Of a stretch of 64,000 nt of DNA, positions 1 to 14,600 are shown piece after piece. This stretch comes from Serinus canaria (Eukaryota > Chordata > Aves > Passeriformes > Fringillidae). Both the position numbers and the translations under genes were made by a program. How positions within the stretch are numbered: position 1 is the first letter of the stretch; every line of letters starts with the position of its first letter. The notes beneath the pieces were generated by a model, which saw only the letters and a program-made list of their open reading frames with translations, had not been told where the DNA came from and ran no database searches. Location of the stretch: NCBI RefSeq assembly GCF_022539315.1, contig NC_066326.1, forward strand, positions 15,082,601-15,146,600, in the 5' to 3' direction.

Positions 1-1111
1 TGTTCAGCTCTGTTCTCTCCTGACAAGTACTTGAAAAGACATCTATCTGTCCATGGGGAAAGGTGGAAGCAACATCTCCTGGCTATGGAGGGCAATCCTG
101 CCAGGCACCAGGACAACAGAACCCTGGGAATTGTACTGCACTGACCCAAAAAGCATCATCTTCCAGCCCAGAAGTTCTCTGCTGGTCAAATTTCTCAAGA
201 CAAGATGCTGACAGCAAAGAAGCAGTGTTTCCTTAGAAATTTTTTTAAGCCTAATGGCTTATGAATGAGTTTGTCCTAAGGGACTGGAGTACAGGCAAAT
301 GATCTAAGCACAATATGAAGAGGCAAAACAACCATTTATTGGCCACATATCTGGTGTAAGGAGGAAAAAGGGACACTTTGATTTCAATTTAATTGTGTCT
401 TCACACTCTGCTTACAATGTGGGAGAAAAATTGTCCTAGCTACACTCTGCCCTCCCTCAGGAATATTCAGCTATTAAATGATCTGACATTTACATTTTGA
501 TTCTGGACTGAAAAAAAAATCTGATTTTAATAATTGTGTGAATAGTTCTGCCTTGACTGGGGAGTTACTCTAAGGAGCAAAAGCAACCACCCCCACTTAC
601 TGAGCTCTGCATAGTCCCAGCAGTTTTCACTGGAGGCGGCTCCCCCTCAACACCAAGGTGGCAGATAAAGTCACAGGCTGTGCCAACTCAGCTCTCAGCC
701 TACAGACCACATCCTTGCTGAATCCTGCAGCTCTCAGCTTTGGAATGGCCAGTCACACTGGGCCTAAGGGACACTCCAATCATTCCATTTGGCCAGAGTA
801 ATCCCTGTTCATCAGAACCCAGTAACTGCATCCTTCCTAAACCCATTCCTGCAGCAAGCACCTTCCTAACTCACATGTAGGCCAGGGGCTTCCTGCAGAG
901 GTGGATTTGAACAGGATATACAGGAGCAGAGCTGCACACAGCCAGCTCCTGCCTGTGCTCCTCCAAACACTCTGAGAACAGGCAGAGTGAATGAATGCAA
1001 GCCAGCTGAAACTCAACACTGATGTGATGCAGATCTCGAGCCTGATGTGAGTTTCCCCACACCTTCAATGGAAAGTAACATAAGCCCTGTTACTCCAAGT
1101 GTAAAGCACTG
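1..1111. other. Downstream flank, no gene seen
   Basis: Either more SFMBT1 3' UTR or intergenic DNA. No coding exon with conserved protein sequence or splice signals was recognised on either strand. A second antisense AATAAA sits at 335-340. Short open frames here have no recognisable content. Confidence 0.5.
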
Positions 1112-2466
1112 GCCTACAGCAAGTGGCTGACTGGGTTTTATTACTATGGAAAATTAAAATCAGCAGTTCATCCTACTGTGAGTCTACTGACAGAACTAAG
1201 ATGTCCCACTGGTCCTTTTCCTTTTCTGTAATAAAAGCACACTATTCCCTTGCCAACCCACCAAATTTTCATCAAGTCTAATCCTGAGCATCTGTAAATA
1301 GTTAAAAATACAAAGTCAAGCTCATAAGAGTTTCCAGAATGCAAACACTGGCAGAGCTATGTTGCAGTCCTCTATTGATTGCAGTTTCCTTAGTGTGTTC
1401 TCTAAATAGATGTTCAGGTAGCAAAGCAAAAGTCTGCGACAGGCTCTATGTACATGGCCCAATTGTTTGCTAGAAGAAAAAGAAAATAAAACTTCATAGA
1501 ATAAAGAAAAAAAAATCTGACAACCCAAATATAGAAAATGCAGAGGCACTTTCTCTTTCCTTCCTTATGTCCTACAGCCTGCCTGTAAGAGAAGTGCAAA
1601 ATAATTCAGTTTTCTGACATCTGAAAAAAGGAAACATCCAGGTTATGCCTACAGAAGTTTCAGCTAAAGCTTTGGAACAGAAGCTGACATTTGTTTGCAC
1701 TCTGGACATGCCCACAGGATCCAGACTGCTGTGCAGCCACAGACCACGTGTCCAGAAAGAGCAGTTCCCTCCCTTTTTAGTTCATCACTTCTACTGTTCA
1801 GACTACAGAGGTAGTAAAAACAAAAGCAAAACCAACAACAGTGAAACAAACCAACCAAAAAAACAAACATAAAAAAACCTTCAAAAGGAACCACACTCTT
1901 GCTATACTGTACATTCAGAACCCTGTGGCCACATTGTTGTCCTAACAATGAACAAATTCATTAAAAATCTCAACATTAACACACGAATGTGCAAAGAACA
2001 CATTCCAAAGTCAGTGCTGTGGTAAAGCAAGTGTTCATCCACAGGGAGGGCAGGGGATTCTGTGAAACATCAGGAACAGAAAGGTTATTTCTGGCAGCCT
2101 ACATGCGAACGTAAACAGGATCCGTTTCTCCTTTTAAAGTTCCGTGCCAACAGAACTATTGAAATGCCATTTCCCACAAGAGGAGACTTTTCTGTCATCA
2201 TTAAAAAATACATTAAAAAAAGGGAACCATAGAGCAAGAGACTATTGTGTTCCCAAGCTGGCAGCTGGTAGAGTAGCCCCTGTGTTTGCATTGGCATTTT
2301 GCTCCAGATGTTGTCTTCCTTCTGTTGAAATAGAAAAAATTGAGGCTGACACACACTTTTAGGTCACCAGGGCCTCAGTTTAAGTTCATTTGGCTTTACT
2401 TGCTAGAGAGGAAGGAGCATGTTTTCATAGTTGTGCTTCAAAGGTCCACTTCAACTTGGCTGCTCC
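1112..2466 (-). other. SFMBT1: Probable SFMBT1 3' UTR
   Basis: Follows the TGA with no further splice acceptor that I can support. On the minus strand no canonical AATAAA or ATTAAA appears until 1142-1137, so the shortest simple 3' UTR would be about 1.35 kb. The sequence is A/T-rich with several short A or T runs and no recognisable repeat. The end is an inference and the UTR may run farther, since another antisense AATAAA lies at 340-335. Confidence 0.5.
1137..1142 (-). terminator. Candidate SFMBT1 poly(A) signal AATAAA
   Basis: AATAAA on the minus strand, the first canonical signal after the stop codon. A T/G-containing stretch (TTGCTGTAGG) follows some 20 nt downstream, which is the usual spacing for a cleavage signal. 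Not proven; 340-335 is an alternative. Confidence 0.35.
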
Positions 2467-2607
2467 TCAGTTTGCAAACTGCTGGTAGAAGGCAAGTTTG
2501 ACCCTCTCAATGTGATGGCAGAGCTTAATAGCTGGTCCAAGCTTCAAGTCCATGCACTCCTGAACAGTGGGCAGGGTCAGCAGCAGCAGTGCCTGGCCAT
2601 CGATTTC
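2467..2607 (-). CDS. SFMBT1: SFMBT1 coding exon 20 (SAM domain end and stop)
   Basis: Residues about 822-867 and the stop. The acceptor is TTCTGACAG. The translation is [20 protein letters not shown], then [17 protein letters not shown], ending YQQFAN before TGA at 2469-2467. DGxALLLLT and [13 protein letters not shown] are the central and last helices of the SAM fold. The C-terminal FAN is shared with mammalian SFMBT1. The open frame on the plus strand across this exon is its shadow. Confidence 0.96.
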   Translation of the reverse strand, partial: EIDGQALLLLTLPTVQECMDLKLGPAIKLCHHIERVKLAFYQQFAN

Positions 2608-5600
2608 CTGTCAGAATACAAAAATTCCAGAGTGACTTTGTTGTTATTCTCCCTACTCCTTCAGCTTTGACTTGCTGTAATTTCAGATTTGTGATTGTTT
2701 GTGAATTAGATGTTTCTTTCATGTTCCCCCAGGCAGCTTGAAAAATCTCTCTCACACACAACAAATTAACTCCTTTCTTAAAATGCCAGCTCAAGTCTGC
2801 TGAGGCACAGCCTCTCGGGAGATTCTACTGTAAAAAATGCAACCCAACAATAGAAACCAAGGGAATTTCAAGCAGAAAGTAATTTTAACCAACCATGCAT
2901 CTTTCTGTAGAAACAGAGGTTCCACAAGGTGAAGTATATCTGCAACATCCACCACTACAAGCCACCCCAACCATTAGTGCTAATATTACAGTTTTAATAG
3001 ATACTGGTTTTATGGCAAATTTTAACCAAGATGCAAACAAAATGTTGACTTTTGTCATGGTGCTTTGTTGTAGGCATTATTTGTAGTTTTAAGATTCAGA
3101 TGCTCTGCAGACCAGAATATCCTTCTCCCCCAAGTCGTGAGAAACCTGAAAATTCTGGTCATTCCCTGAACTCTCCTCTCAAACTGCTGCAGGTTGCACA
3201 AATGTTTGTTTCCTCTGAACCCTATTAAAAAAAATTCATTTTCTGACTCCTTAGGGGATAGGAAGCCAAGTGACAGATTCAACATTCAACAGCCAGAAAA
3301 TGATACCTGATCAAGGAAAATCCTTGCCAGGGGAGCACAGTCAGTGGATTTGAGGAATCGTACCACATCAGCCACGCTCCATTCCAGAGGGTTACTCTCC
3401 AGCTGCAGCTTTTCAGCAACTTCCATCTTTATGTCCTAGACAAGCCAAAAGAATTCCCAAAATATCACATGCTTGGCCTTTATTACAGTCCTATGACCCA
3501 ACCATAACAAACATCAGGGATTTTTATTATTCTGTAGAGTTTTCACAACACCCTTCAAGGGGAAACAGAGAACACACATATTGTGGTTAATACCCCCAAG
3601 ATTTTGGTGCTTGCCCAGCAGGCAGCAAACCAGGGCAGAAATCTACACTCCAAGTTACCTTTGGTGAAGGAGGTTTATTTTCATCATCAGAAAAGGAGAA
3701 GGTCCTGAGCTTCCTCTTCCGCTTGTCTCGGTCCTGAGCCAGGGAATGAGACAGTTCACTCTGGGTGGGAGATGATGATAGGGATTTCTTCTCTGACACC
3801 TCTGATTCTTCAAGCAGCTCATCTTGGTGCTCTGAGGTGCTGTCCTCAGTCAGAGACTCTTCATCCACCTCGTCCTGGTCATCCTCCTCCTCTGCCCCAC
3901 TGCCCTGAAGAGTTAGGGGAAAAGAAAGAAAGCAGCTGTAATCCTGAAGTTACAAGGAACTAACGTTTGCTGTTTCAAATGAAGCAGTCCAAGATCACAT
4001 CCCAGATCCATGAGCACTGTCCTACCTGGGGAGATCCAGCTGGAGTGTTATCCACAGACGTGGAAGAACGTTTTTTCTTATGAACAAAGAAATGTTTTCG
4101 TCTCTTCCGTCTTTTATTTGGTTTCTTCATGGCTACTTCCAGGTTGCTGTGGCCACCCGGGGGCCGCCCTATCCGCTTGTTTTTCCGCTTTCCATAATAG
4201 TGTGCTGCCAGGACAGAAGGAAGGAGCACACTGTTGAAATGCACCTTCAGTGTCACTAGTTATGCTTGCCCCTCATCAGGACTGGAAAATCAGTAGAAGA
4301 ACATTTCCCAATAGGAATCCCAGTTCTGCAAATCTTCAAAATCACTATGTCTGTATCTTCCACTTCAATTTGGTTTAAGGAACAAGAGTTACTGATCAAT
4401 TTTGTTTGCCATGTAAAGATTTACTTCCTCCATCTCTGGGAAGCCCCCAAATGATCCTGTTTTATACAAAACTTATCAAGGATTTGGTCCAATTTAATGG
4501 TGCTTTTTATGATGATTTGTAGTTTTTACACATAGCCTCAATGCACTGTTCATTCTCGCAGTGTCCAATGGTTAAAGCCAGTCTACAAAACCCCTAAAAA
4601 CTAAGAATAGAGCTTGAAGGTGTTGCATTTTTTTCCCCATGACAAATCAATAAAAGTAATTATAATGCCATGAATATTTTGTAGGCCTCTCTTATGTAGT
4701 GCTTGAGCTGCTCCTTCTGGAGTCAAAGCCAAAAGTTCAGCCAAAACTAAAATATAACACTCCAAATTCCACCTTGGTGTGGATCGGAGAACTACTCACT
4801 GTATTTTGTCTTTGTCAGGACAGAGCAGTTCTCTGAACACTTATCCAGCACCATCTGAGGGCCAAAGAGGTTTGGACAACATTCCAGCTTGATGCAGGTT
4901 TTCCTGCAGAAATCTGCCACCCGATCTGCCGTCCTCACAACCTCCACGGTCGCACGGTAGCTCTTGCCTTTGTATCTGGCATTGAAAATACAGGCATAAT
5001 TAGCAATCTTCTAGTTACCAGGATAAAAGGACTTCCTTTAAAGGTGTACAGAAAATACTGAGATCAAACTGAGAAAAATATGATGAACTTTATGGACTGC
5101 CAAGTCCAGAAAATAGGAGCTCCTGTCTCTTCTGTCAGATCCCCAAATAAAGAAAATCCATCACAGAGGTGGCTGCAGTACCAAACACAGCAACACTGCC
5201 CCATCAACAACTACAAAACACCATCTGAGGGGACTGTCCCAGAGTTCAGATATTTTGTTTTCTTGGTTCACAGATGGTTTGCTCTCTCTTTGCTTTTATG
5301 GGACTGCAGAAATGCCCACTGTGACATGGACAGCTGGTTCCTCAAACCAAGGCTGAGAGCACTCACTGAGCTCCTTCAGGTAACAGCAGACAGCTTTTGG
5401 TGAGCCTTTCTGTGCTCATCCTATGGAGGCAAGGGGACCACTGCCACATTTCCAATCAGCTTTTGTCCAACTGCTGAACAATTCCCTGGGACAGTCACTT
5501 GCACGACTCCACATACTGCTCCTCTTTGATTTAAATGAAGAAATTATTCCTTTTTGTTCACCAACCTTGCCATTACACTGAAAGAGCTGCACTGGGCAAT

Positions 5601-8600
5601 ACCTATCAGAGCTGCCCAGCATTTCTGCTTTGTCCTCCCAGCACAGCTACAAGCATGTGCTGATATCTACCAGAGATCTTTCAGGCCTGCAAGTACCTAG
5701 GTAATACCTTGTGAAAACCAACTGTATCATCGTAATAGAGATACCCCTGGTGTCACTACTGTGGCAAAAGAAAGCCAACAGCAGCTTCAGTGAGACTAAA
5801 CAAATATTTTTTTCTTTATTCTTCAGCTACACCTTCTATTTACACTAACCTTTGTCATCTTCCTATTACCCAATTCAGAGCAGTCCTCCAATATATGGAA
5901 AGATGTCTTTTTATACATGAAACTGAACCAGCAAAAGAATTACTGACACGTTCAAAATTATGTAGGGAAGTGTGCAGTGGCACATTGGGAAAATCTAATC
6001 TCTAATATGCAAACACAGTGACCTAATTACAAAACCATCCCTAGACTATAAAGGAGTATCTGGACTTATCAAATATATGCAAATACGTTCACTGCTCGTT
6101 TCCTAGCTGTAAAAGTAATCTTGCAAAGAAGCTTCAACCCAAAAAGCTCAGCAGGAAAACTGGGAGTGCTTTAGGGTAGACTGCTGTAGAAAGACATCCA
6201 TATCAGGCCATTTCAAAGCTTCTAGCTTTGTTTCTGAAGAATCTTTTTCCACTAAGAAATTTTTGTGGAAATGCCTGAGAAGCTTCCCAAGCAGTACATG
6301 TTTTTGCTTTAAATCACTGACAATTATCTTCAAGTGAATTAAATAATCTTAAACTTCACCCACAGGTCTGTCAGTACAATGCTGTACCAGTGCCACACCA
6401 GCCTCTAGCTGCTCACATACCTGTAGCAGAGTAAACTGCCATGTTATGGAGCATTAAAATCACATGCACTCCACCAGAACTCATAAAGAAATTTATAAAG
6501 AATGCAACACTTAAAGATTGCTGGCATCTTGATATGCTCTAAGCTATTTTTCCTTCCCTGCTTCCCTAAAGCACAGCCTGCAGAGAACAACTACTGGGAC
6601 TGAGGAGCCAGGAACAGGACAGGAATTTACTTGGCTTTTAGGGTCTCTCCATGGCCATGCCAGGCAGCCTCTTCATCCAGCTGCAGCTCTCGCAGGACAC
6701 GGCTGGGTTTGTAGGCGGCGTTGATCAATAAAGTGAGAACCTACAGAGCAGGAGGGAAGAGCAGAAAACATGTATAAGTTATTTGTACAATAAATCTGTT
6801 TTAAAGTGCCAGGGCAGAATAGGAAATTACTCCTATTCATCCAAATTATCTAGCATCAAAGCACTCTTTCACAGCAGGATTACAGACACCTCCTGACAGT
6901 GCCAAAACGAACACTGAGAGCAGCCGACACTTTGGGCCTTCCCAGCCCTCAGAATTTGTCTGCAGAGTCACGAGTGTATCCAGCCATTTCCAAGTCATTG
7001 CCCTTGAATTACACATCACTAAATTAATGCCTGGGGCTGAGAAGTCCCAAACTTGCATAACCTTGGCTAAATCTGAGCGATTATCTTAAAGATTGTATGT
7101 CATGTGAAGTCGTGCCAAAAAACGCTGCAGGATTTTACTGCCTGCTAACCTCCTGCTCACAGCAAAACCATAGTGCAGAATCCTAAAGTCTCCTCTGTTT
7201 TGCTTCCGTGAACCATGATAAGGTCTGTATTTTATTAAAATAATAATTTCTCAAGTACTGTAAAGTAACTTGGAAGTTGTGAATAACCTGAAGTTAGTGG
7301 GGGATAGTACAAAATGTGCACTCTAATTGTACTTTTTATGCTCACTGTGTGCTTATTCTAAATCATTCCCAACTGGGTGCATAACAACCTTGACATTACA
7401 AATTTGCAGTTTTATTGCTACTAATGTAGCAGTCCAGAAATCAAAGAAAAGTATTAAATATAATTCAAGCACCAAACTCTCTCTAGGATTCCTACAGTGA
7501 GCAAGACTCACAACTGAAATGAATACCACTGAGCAGACTGGCTGAACTTTCAGCACCATTCAGTACCTGCACATCAGCAGGATTTGTGCACACTTTCTGC
7601 TTTCAGGCAATGAAGCAGAGTAAACCTTCAAGATTAAATGAAGCTGCCACAGAATTTCACATTTGCTCTTTTGCAGTTCTTTCAATAAAATACTGAAACA
7701 GGCAGAAAGGATAAGGGACTTTTCTGCATGAAAAACTGGACCTTTTTCAATAGTCTGCTTGATTCTTGACAACCAGACTCTTGTTTTTCAGCATGTCTGC
7801 CAGAAAGTCTTTCTTAAGGTCTCTCCCCATTAAGATACTTGGTAGGAAAAGTAAAAATTCCAGGTATGTTGAGCCAATTCTTATATAGAAAGTGATCATT
7901 TAATGACAGCTCAAGTGTGCATATCCAGTTAGTTATGTCTTGGGAAATTTCCAGCCTCTCAGCTCAGATAATAACCACCTCATGATCTTTTTTGGAATTT
8001 CAGAAAAATAATTATTAAAGTATCCATAAATTTGCTGTGAAACACCTTCTGGAGAAGAAGCTCTCTGGCATTAAAGAATGGCCTCCTCCTCCCTCAGTTG
8101 CATTAAGAAGCCAAACTGCAATTTTACCTGTTCTATGCAAATTTTATCCAACTTATAAAGCACAGATAACTCTTTTCATTTCCCAATTACTGAATGTAGT
8201 TTGCCATTTTGACTAAGAAAATCTGTATTTCCTCTGTTTTACCATTAACAGTGCAAACCGTAAAGGAATTTTGGGATTATCTCCAGCTAATTTCTGTTAA
8301 TTAAAATAGCAACATTTATTACAGCTATAAAAAGATACTAACTCCTTTGATTGTGGTAATTACAGGTTATACTGTTTTAACAGAAAATAAAATTCAGCAG
8401 TAGAAGGCTGAGTGTTACTTAGATAAATGAGAGGCTTTTATTCTTATCAGCCATTCATAAAACCATTCATGATTTACACTTTGTTATATGCAAAAAGACA
8501 CTCTTTACTTATCATTAGCTTAAATTTCTGAATTACCCATCTGTAGTTAGAGAGATACTCTGCTGTTTGCAGTGTACACATCAGCTCACCTCCTTCAGCA

Positions 8601-11600
8601 CCAGCACACAGTTGCCAGGTCCCACGGACTGGGGCAGCTCTGCAATCCTGCCTTTGTTCAGGTAAGGCCCCGAGAAGCACCGGTGGTTGAAGTAGATCTT
8701 TGGGCAGCAGTACTTGCCATTAATTACCACTGGGAAGTGAGAAATGAGAAAACAAACATTTAAATCACATGCTGCAAATGCCCCAGGAAAGAATCTCGCA
8801 GTAGGTAACAGTTTATCTGCTGTAAAAAAAGGAGGGGAAAAAGTCCTGAATGACAGGGATTTGAGGTAGTTTCTGTGTCACATTTGCAATGGCACCATTA
8901 GTTACTCCACGTTGTCAAAACATTTTTCATACTTCACACCCGTGCTTGCAAATTGTCAAGCTGCAGTAAATAAAGATGGTCATGTATCAGAAAAGAAACA
9001 TTCCCTCCTGGCTAGTCTGCTGCTTCATGGTATCACACCAGTGAGAACAGCAAAGACAAAGACAATCTCAACTTTTTGGTAGCAGAAGCAGTCCTACACA
9101 GCAATTACAGATACATTTTCCAGTAAATTTTCTCTCCCCCAAACTTCTGCCACCAGAGAAATTGGCAGTTAATTTTCCACTGTTTATCCTAAACTGCAGC
9201 ATCACATTGTTTTGCTTTTTTAAATCCTTTTCCTTTGATTAGCAAACAAAAGATTCAGCAACTGATAAACTGACCTTTGATGAAGTGACATCAAGCTCTC
9301 TGAATCTATTTAATGGTTCAGCACTGCTCAAAATTCAAGTATTAATATATATTGCAATACACTTATGTACAAAACCAATATTGTTTTACCCAGCAGTGTT
9401 CTAGTATTTCTTGGCTGAGCAATACTACCACTTAAAGACTTTAAATTCAGCAGTTGAAAACTGGCAGATAAATAAATGAAGTCAAATTTACATTATGACT
9501 CTATTAAAAGTCAATTAAAATGATAAGCAAGGACACATCATTTTTATCTTGCTTTCAGTGAAGCTTCAGATGTGCACTTCACTGTACAGAAAATAGCAGA
9601 GGAGGAGGCACTGTGTTGCCAAATGGAAGGATCTGTGTGACTTTCACCAGCAGATGTACTTATTCATCACATTCCTTCTTGCAACAGTTGAGAAAATTAT
9701 TAGATTTTGCCATCTGGCACACAAAGCAGTTTGCTGTTTCAATTGGTTTTGTTTATCACCATGAAGTTAACAAAAAAAGCAGAGATCTGCTTCTCAAAGC
9801 CAGAATCCAACAATTATGAGCACAGATACAGCACACCTGCTTCTCCCACATCATCAGGCTGAACAGGTGACAAGAGGTCACCTGCACAGTCACAGTGCAC
9901 ATTGAGCTTCACATATCCTCTGCTGGAGGGGCAATGTTCTGGTGTAAGAATCTGATTTCCAGGCTTAATGCACATATTAAATGCAGAACACAAGTAACTG
10001 CAGGTTTTTGTTTGTTACATCCATTTTTGAGGTTCGACAAATCATCAAGGGATGAAAATCTCCAAACTCTTTCCTCCTCTTCCCTCTCATAACAGGACTG
10101 AGCAGGTGAACTCTTACAGGATATTGCCTTTGTTAGCCTGACCTCTGTGATCAATACCTGAGTCAGAAGAGTTCAGTTCCTGGTTCTTTAGTCCATCATG
10201 AACTGTTCTTGAAGATAAAATTCTGAAATTGAAAGAAGAAGGTTGGGAAAACAAACAGATAGTCATGACAGTCACCTCTCTGTGACTAAAACACCGTAAC
10301 ACTTTTTTTCCTCAGCTCCAGCCTTATTAACCTGCTTTTTATACCTCCCCTGTTTCACAATAACATGCAGAAACTACCAAATTCCACTTGGAAAGGACTT
10401 CTGTCCTGCTACAGCCAGCAGCAGTCCTTCCTTGCTTGAAGTCCATGGGCCACCATGGTGACAGACACCTCCCAAAGCTACCCACAGGATTTTATACCCC
10501 TTGACTCCTCCTAACTTCACATTTCACAGCACAAGGCAGTGCACCCTCACCTTCTGCATTCTGAAAAAGCTGCATTGGAAACAAAATACAACCAAAAGGA
10601 CTCCAGTACTTTGGTAAGGATCCCAACTGCAAAACATGGGGGAACAGTCTGCTCAGTGTTTTAGGAGCAATGCAAACACTGGCAGGACAACTGACAGCTC
10701 TGGTGTTTGTAAAGCTCTAAGAGTCAATAAAGCCAACTGTGAGCATCCCATGGAGCATTTCTGAGCTGAGGCTCACAAGACTGAGCTCCACTGCCTGACA
10801 GAGTTTCTAGACTAATTGTAGATACTAGAAGAACTCTTCCTTCTGCCTTCTTCGGGCCAAATTTCATCTGGGAAGGAGCAATTACAAAAAACCAAATTCC
10901 AGGCTTTCTATCTCCTCTTACTGTAGTGCAAAAGGTCTTTCTGAACATCAGCAGAATCTACCAGCATTAACACAAATGGACTGTGGAATCTCTCAACCCT
11001 CAGTACAGCACTTTTGCAAATCTACATCTTCCCTAACACAGCATATTTTCCAGTTGAAAAATAAAGATAAAAAACTCAACAAAAAACCACAGCAAATAAC
11101 CTGTTACTTACTGTTTCTCTGGTTGAACTACTGCAATTTTTTTCTGCTTGTTTACTGATAAAAAAAGAGCAAAATATGAGAGGCAAATTAATGAAGCATC
11201 TAGAACTATATCTATATCTATATATATTACTAATTTCTTTAAATTATACAGCAAAAAGGATCTATGTTCCCATCACTGCAGTGTCAGACAACTAACCCAG
11301 CTGCATTAGAGTTACACTGACCCAAGTAATTTGAAGAGAACCAGAAGGTTTACTTCAACTTCCATTAAAAATTCTTTAAATCAAGCATGCATATGCCCAG
11401 TGTTCTACAAAATTTTACCTTCTGTGCCTCTTCATTTGCATCACAGCCCCAAAACCACCTGTACTACCAGCCAGAAAAGGAATGACATGCTTTCTTTTTC
11501 AGCACCCAAAGGTTATGTTCTTTGGCCCAACGTGTCACTTTACTGGCACAGTAACTTCAGCACTTTAACTTTGAAATTGAATGAAATCAGTTAGGTTAGA

Positions 11601-14600
11601 AACACCAATGACTTCAGCCAATTGCTATGCAGGAGAACACTGTTGCAACCAAGTCAGTCATTTAGGTGATGGGTCCACTTGCTAATTCTGTCTTTCACAA
11701 CCAGGTAATAAAATAAAACAAGGTAATGCAACATTATGCCTCTTCAGCAATTTCATGCTTTGGCCCCAAAAAACTTTTGGATTTCTTTTTTCAAATCATC
11801 TTTTATCTAATTAGGATCTCCCCTCTTTTTCCTCATCTGTCCTTGGCAGTGCAAGCAGATTAATTTCTCTTGCTTTGACTTGCAGAAAATGACAGCTCGT
11901 TTCAATTTAAAAATTTTCTTATCTTACTTAGTAAACACTGAAGAAATTCTTCAGTTTCTCCAGCCCCCATTAAACTTTCATAAACATGCCTCACTAACCA
12001 GTTGAGTGAAGACACTTATTCTACCTACTAGTGTGCTTTAAAAGTTAGGGTTTACTCTTCAGCACTTTGTCATTAGGGATCCTCACCACTTGGCCCATTG
12101 AGAAAACCAGTCCCCTTTATTTTGACTCCAAATGTGCCCACAATCCACACTGCTTTGTTGTGGCATTAACTTTTGCACAAGTGCACATGTAAAATCAGTA
12201 TCATGGCAAGAACTGCTCAGACAGAAGTAAATGCAGAGCATGGGGGGTGCTCATACAGAGACAGGATTTCTTTGTTAGGCCAGTGGATTGTCCCCACAGT
12301 GTGCAGGGGCCTCAAGCCAACACTGTGGGGTTTGAAGTTGTAGGGCTTCCAACTGGCCCTAACAGTTGTGCTACACACAGACTCTCTGTGCATGATGAAT
12401 GTTTCCAAACTCAGCCATGCCAGCAGTAATTCTGCAGCAATTTGCTCTGGCAGGTCTCACCAGCTCCACCCCACCCCTGCAAACAGAAGAGAACTGGTAC
12501 CTATTGCTTTGCGAGGAGGCCTGAGCTGATATCCATTCGTCTCACACCAACCCACTGGAAATATATTCATTGATTCCACACTCACTATACACTCAGGGAC
12601 AGGTTTCTTGGAGCCTATTCAGTTCAGAAAAGGAAAAACTGAAACAAGTCATAAAACCTCTAATTTGGTTAACACTTGCTGCATATTTGTTAGTGAAGCT
12701 GCTTTGATTTATGGTGTATCTGGAACACAATAACAATCATTTATTCACCCCTTTTACTGACCAGATTCTTTCCTGACCTCATTTACTTCCCCCTAAAGGC
12801 TGGAGATGGGAATTTTCCTTCTGCAGTTTAGCAGAGATGCACAGTGCATAGCAAGTGCATGCTGATGTACTTCCAATCAAGAAATGGGATTATAATGGAG
12901 AAGGGGCTGAAACAGGCTCACTCTATCTTAATGAAGAAACTTTCCTTCCTAGGTCTGGCCAAGGCTTGCTCAGAATGCAGGTCACTCATCTGTGAAACTG
13001 TCACAAGGCCCCGCTCAGCACTCTGCACGGTGCATGAGCCCAGCACTGACACTGCAATGCACAAATGCCATTTTTGGCTTAAATAAGCAGTGCCAGCCCA
13101 GGCAAACTGGAAACAGACAATGCAAGTGGGTTTTGACTATGATTTCATTGAGGAAACAGCACCCTGCTGCCCATATTCTGCACACAGTGAGTTTGCTCCA
13201 AATGCTCCTCAAGTTTGGGGATGGCACTACAAGCAAGTATAGTGATGGGCAAGCACTCCTCTCTCCCCCCAAACCAGCTTACCCTCCAGCTGAAGCCAGA
13301 GGTATGAGTCTTTTAACTTGGTGACTGTAGCAATGCAAACTTCTTCAGGATCAACTGGGTTCACAGCCTCGAGTTTCATGTTCTCTTTAAATCCATGGTC
13401 AGAAGTTAACTAGGAAAAAGCCAGAATACTTCAGTAAGGCACCAGCTGTGCATCCAGGACAGGATATGAATATCCATGAATAGGAGCAACACAAAGCCCT
13501 CAGAGCCTGAATAACACAGAAAGATACTCAACACAGACAAAGGAGATTTCAGATAATTAGCACACTGTAAACAAGTAAGATATATCAGGAACGACAACGA
13601 ATTTAAGTTAAAAAAGGCTCTACAGACAAACCTAGCAAATTTGTCCTCAAAAAATAAGGATGCTCAGGTTCACTGAAAAGATTGAGTGCATTCTCAGCAA
13701 TCAGAAATTCTCTGCTGCTTGCCACCTGAGTGATAAGTCTGACAAATAGTCTGACCAGGTTCTCTATTCTATCATGTTAACTTGGAAATCCACTTTACGT
13801 ATGCAAATAACATTCCAGCCTCATCTGAGTTCTGGCAGGCAGAATAGGAAGCTTTCTTTTCATTTTACATTTTTTGGATAAGTAGGGTCTTACTTTATTC
13901 ACCAATATAGTTTGCATTTATACAAAGGAAAAAAAAATCCCTAAAACATAAGAATAGGTATTTATCCAGCTCTGGAGCTCTTGAATTAAAGATAAGTACC
14001 AGCCAGACAGAGGACTCTTCTTCCCAGAGCCACTCTGCAATGTAATTACAGGATCAATACATTATGAATTCTGGAACTAGCCTACAGTGATCAACTCTTC
14101 TCAGAAAGGGGATAATAAATTCAGTGACCTGTTCTAAGATGCCATAGTTTACAAGAGAGAACAAGGGCAACAAGAATTCATAGCTGGCAACACTCTCTTC
14201 ATAAACTGGTAATTATTCATTCTAATTTCTCCCCCAAGCACTGCAATAGCCCAAGTATGGCAAATGGAACTGGGAGGCAGGTGTTAATAGTACCCTTTCC
14301 TGCTTGACAAGGTATTGTGCTTTGGGGGACAGCAATACTGTCACTGTACCAACAAAAGCCCAAAATCCTGCACGCCCTTCAGGCACTGGTTAATGTAAAA
14401 TGATTATTTGGTACTAATCTAAGATGACTTTGTATTGATTAATACAATGGAATTAATTTTTCAAGCTGAAAGGAGGGAAGATTGAAAGAGTACCCTTAGT
14501 AAATGAAAATAAGGCCTTGTTTCCACAGTTACAGGAGTGCCAACGATTGATGCTGTTCTATGTCTCTTCCACGGACCCGTACACATCTCAATTTCACAAA

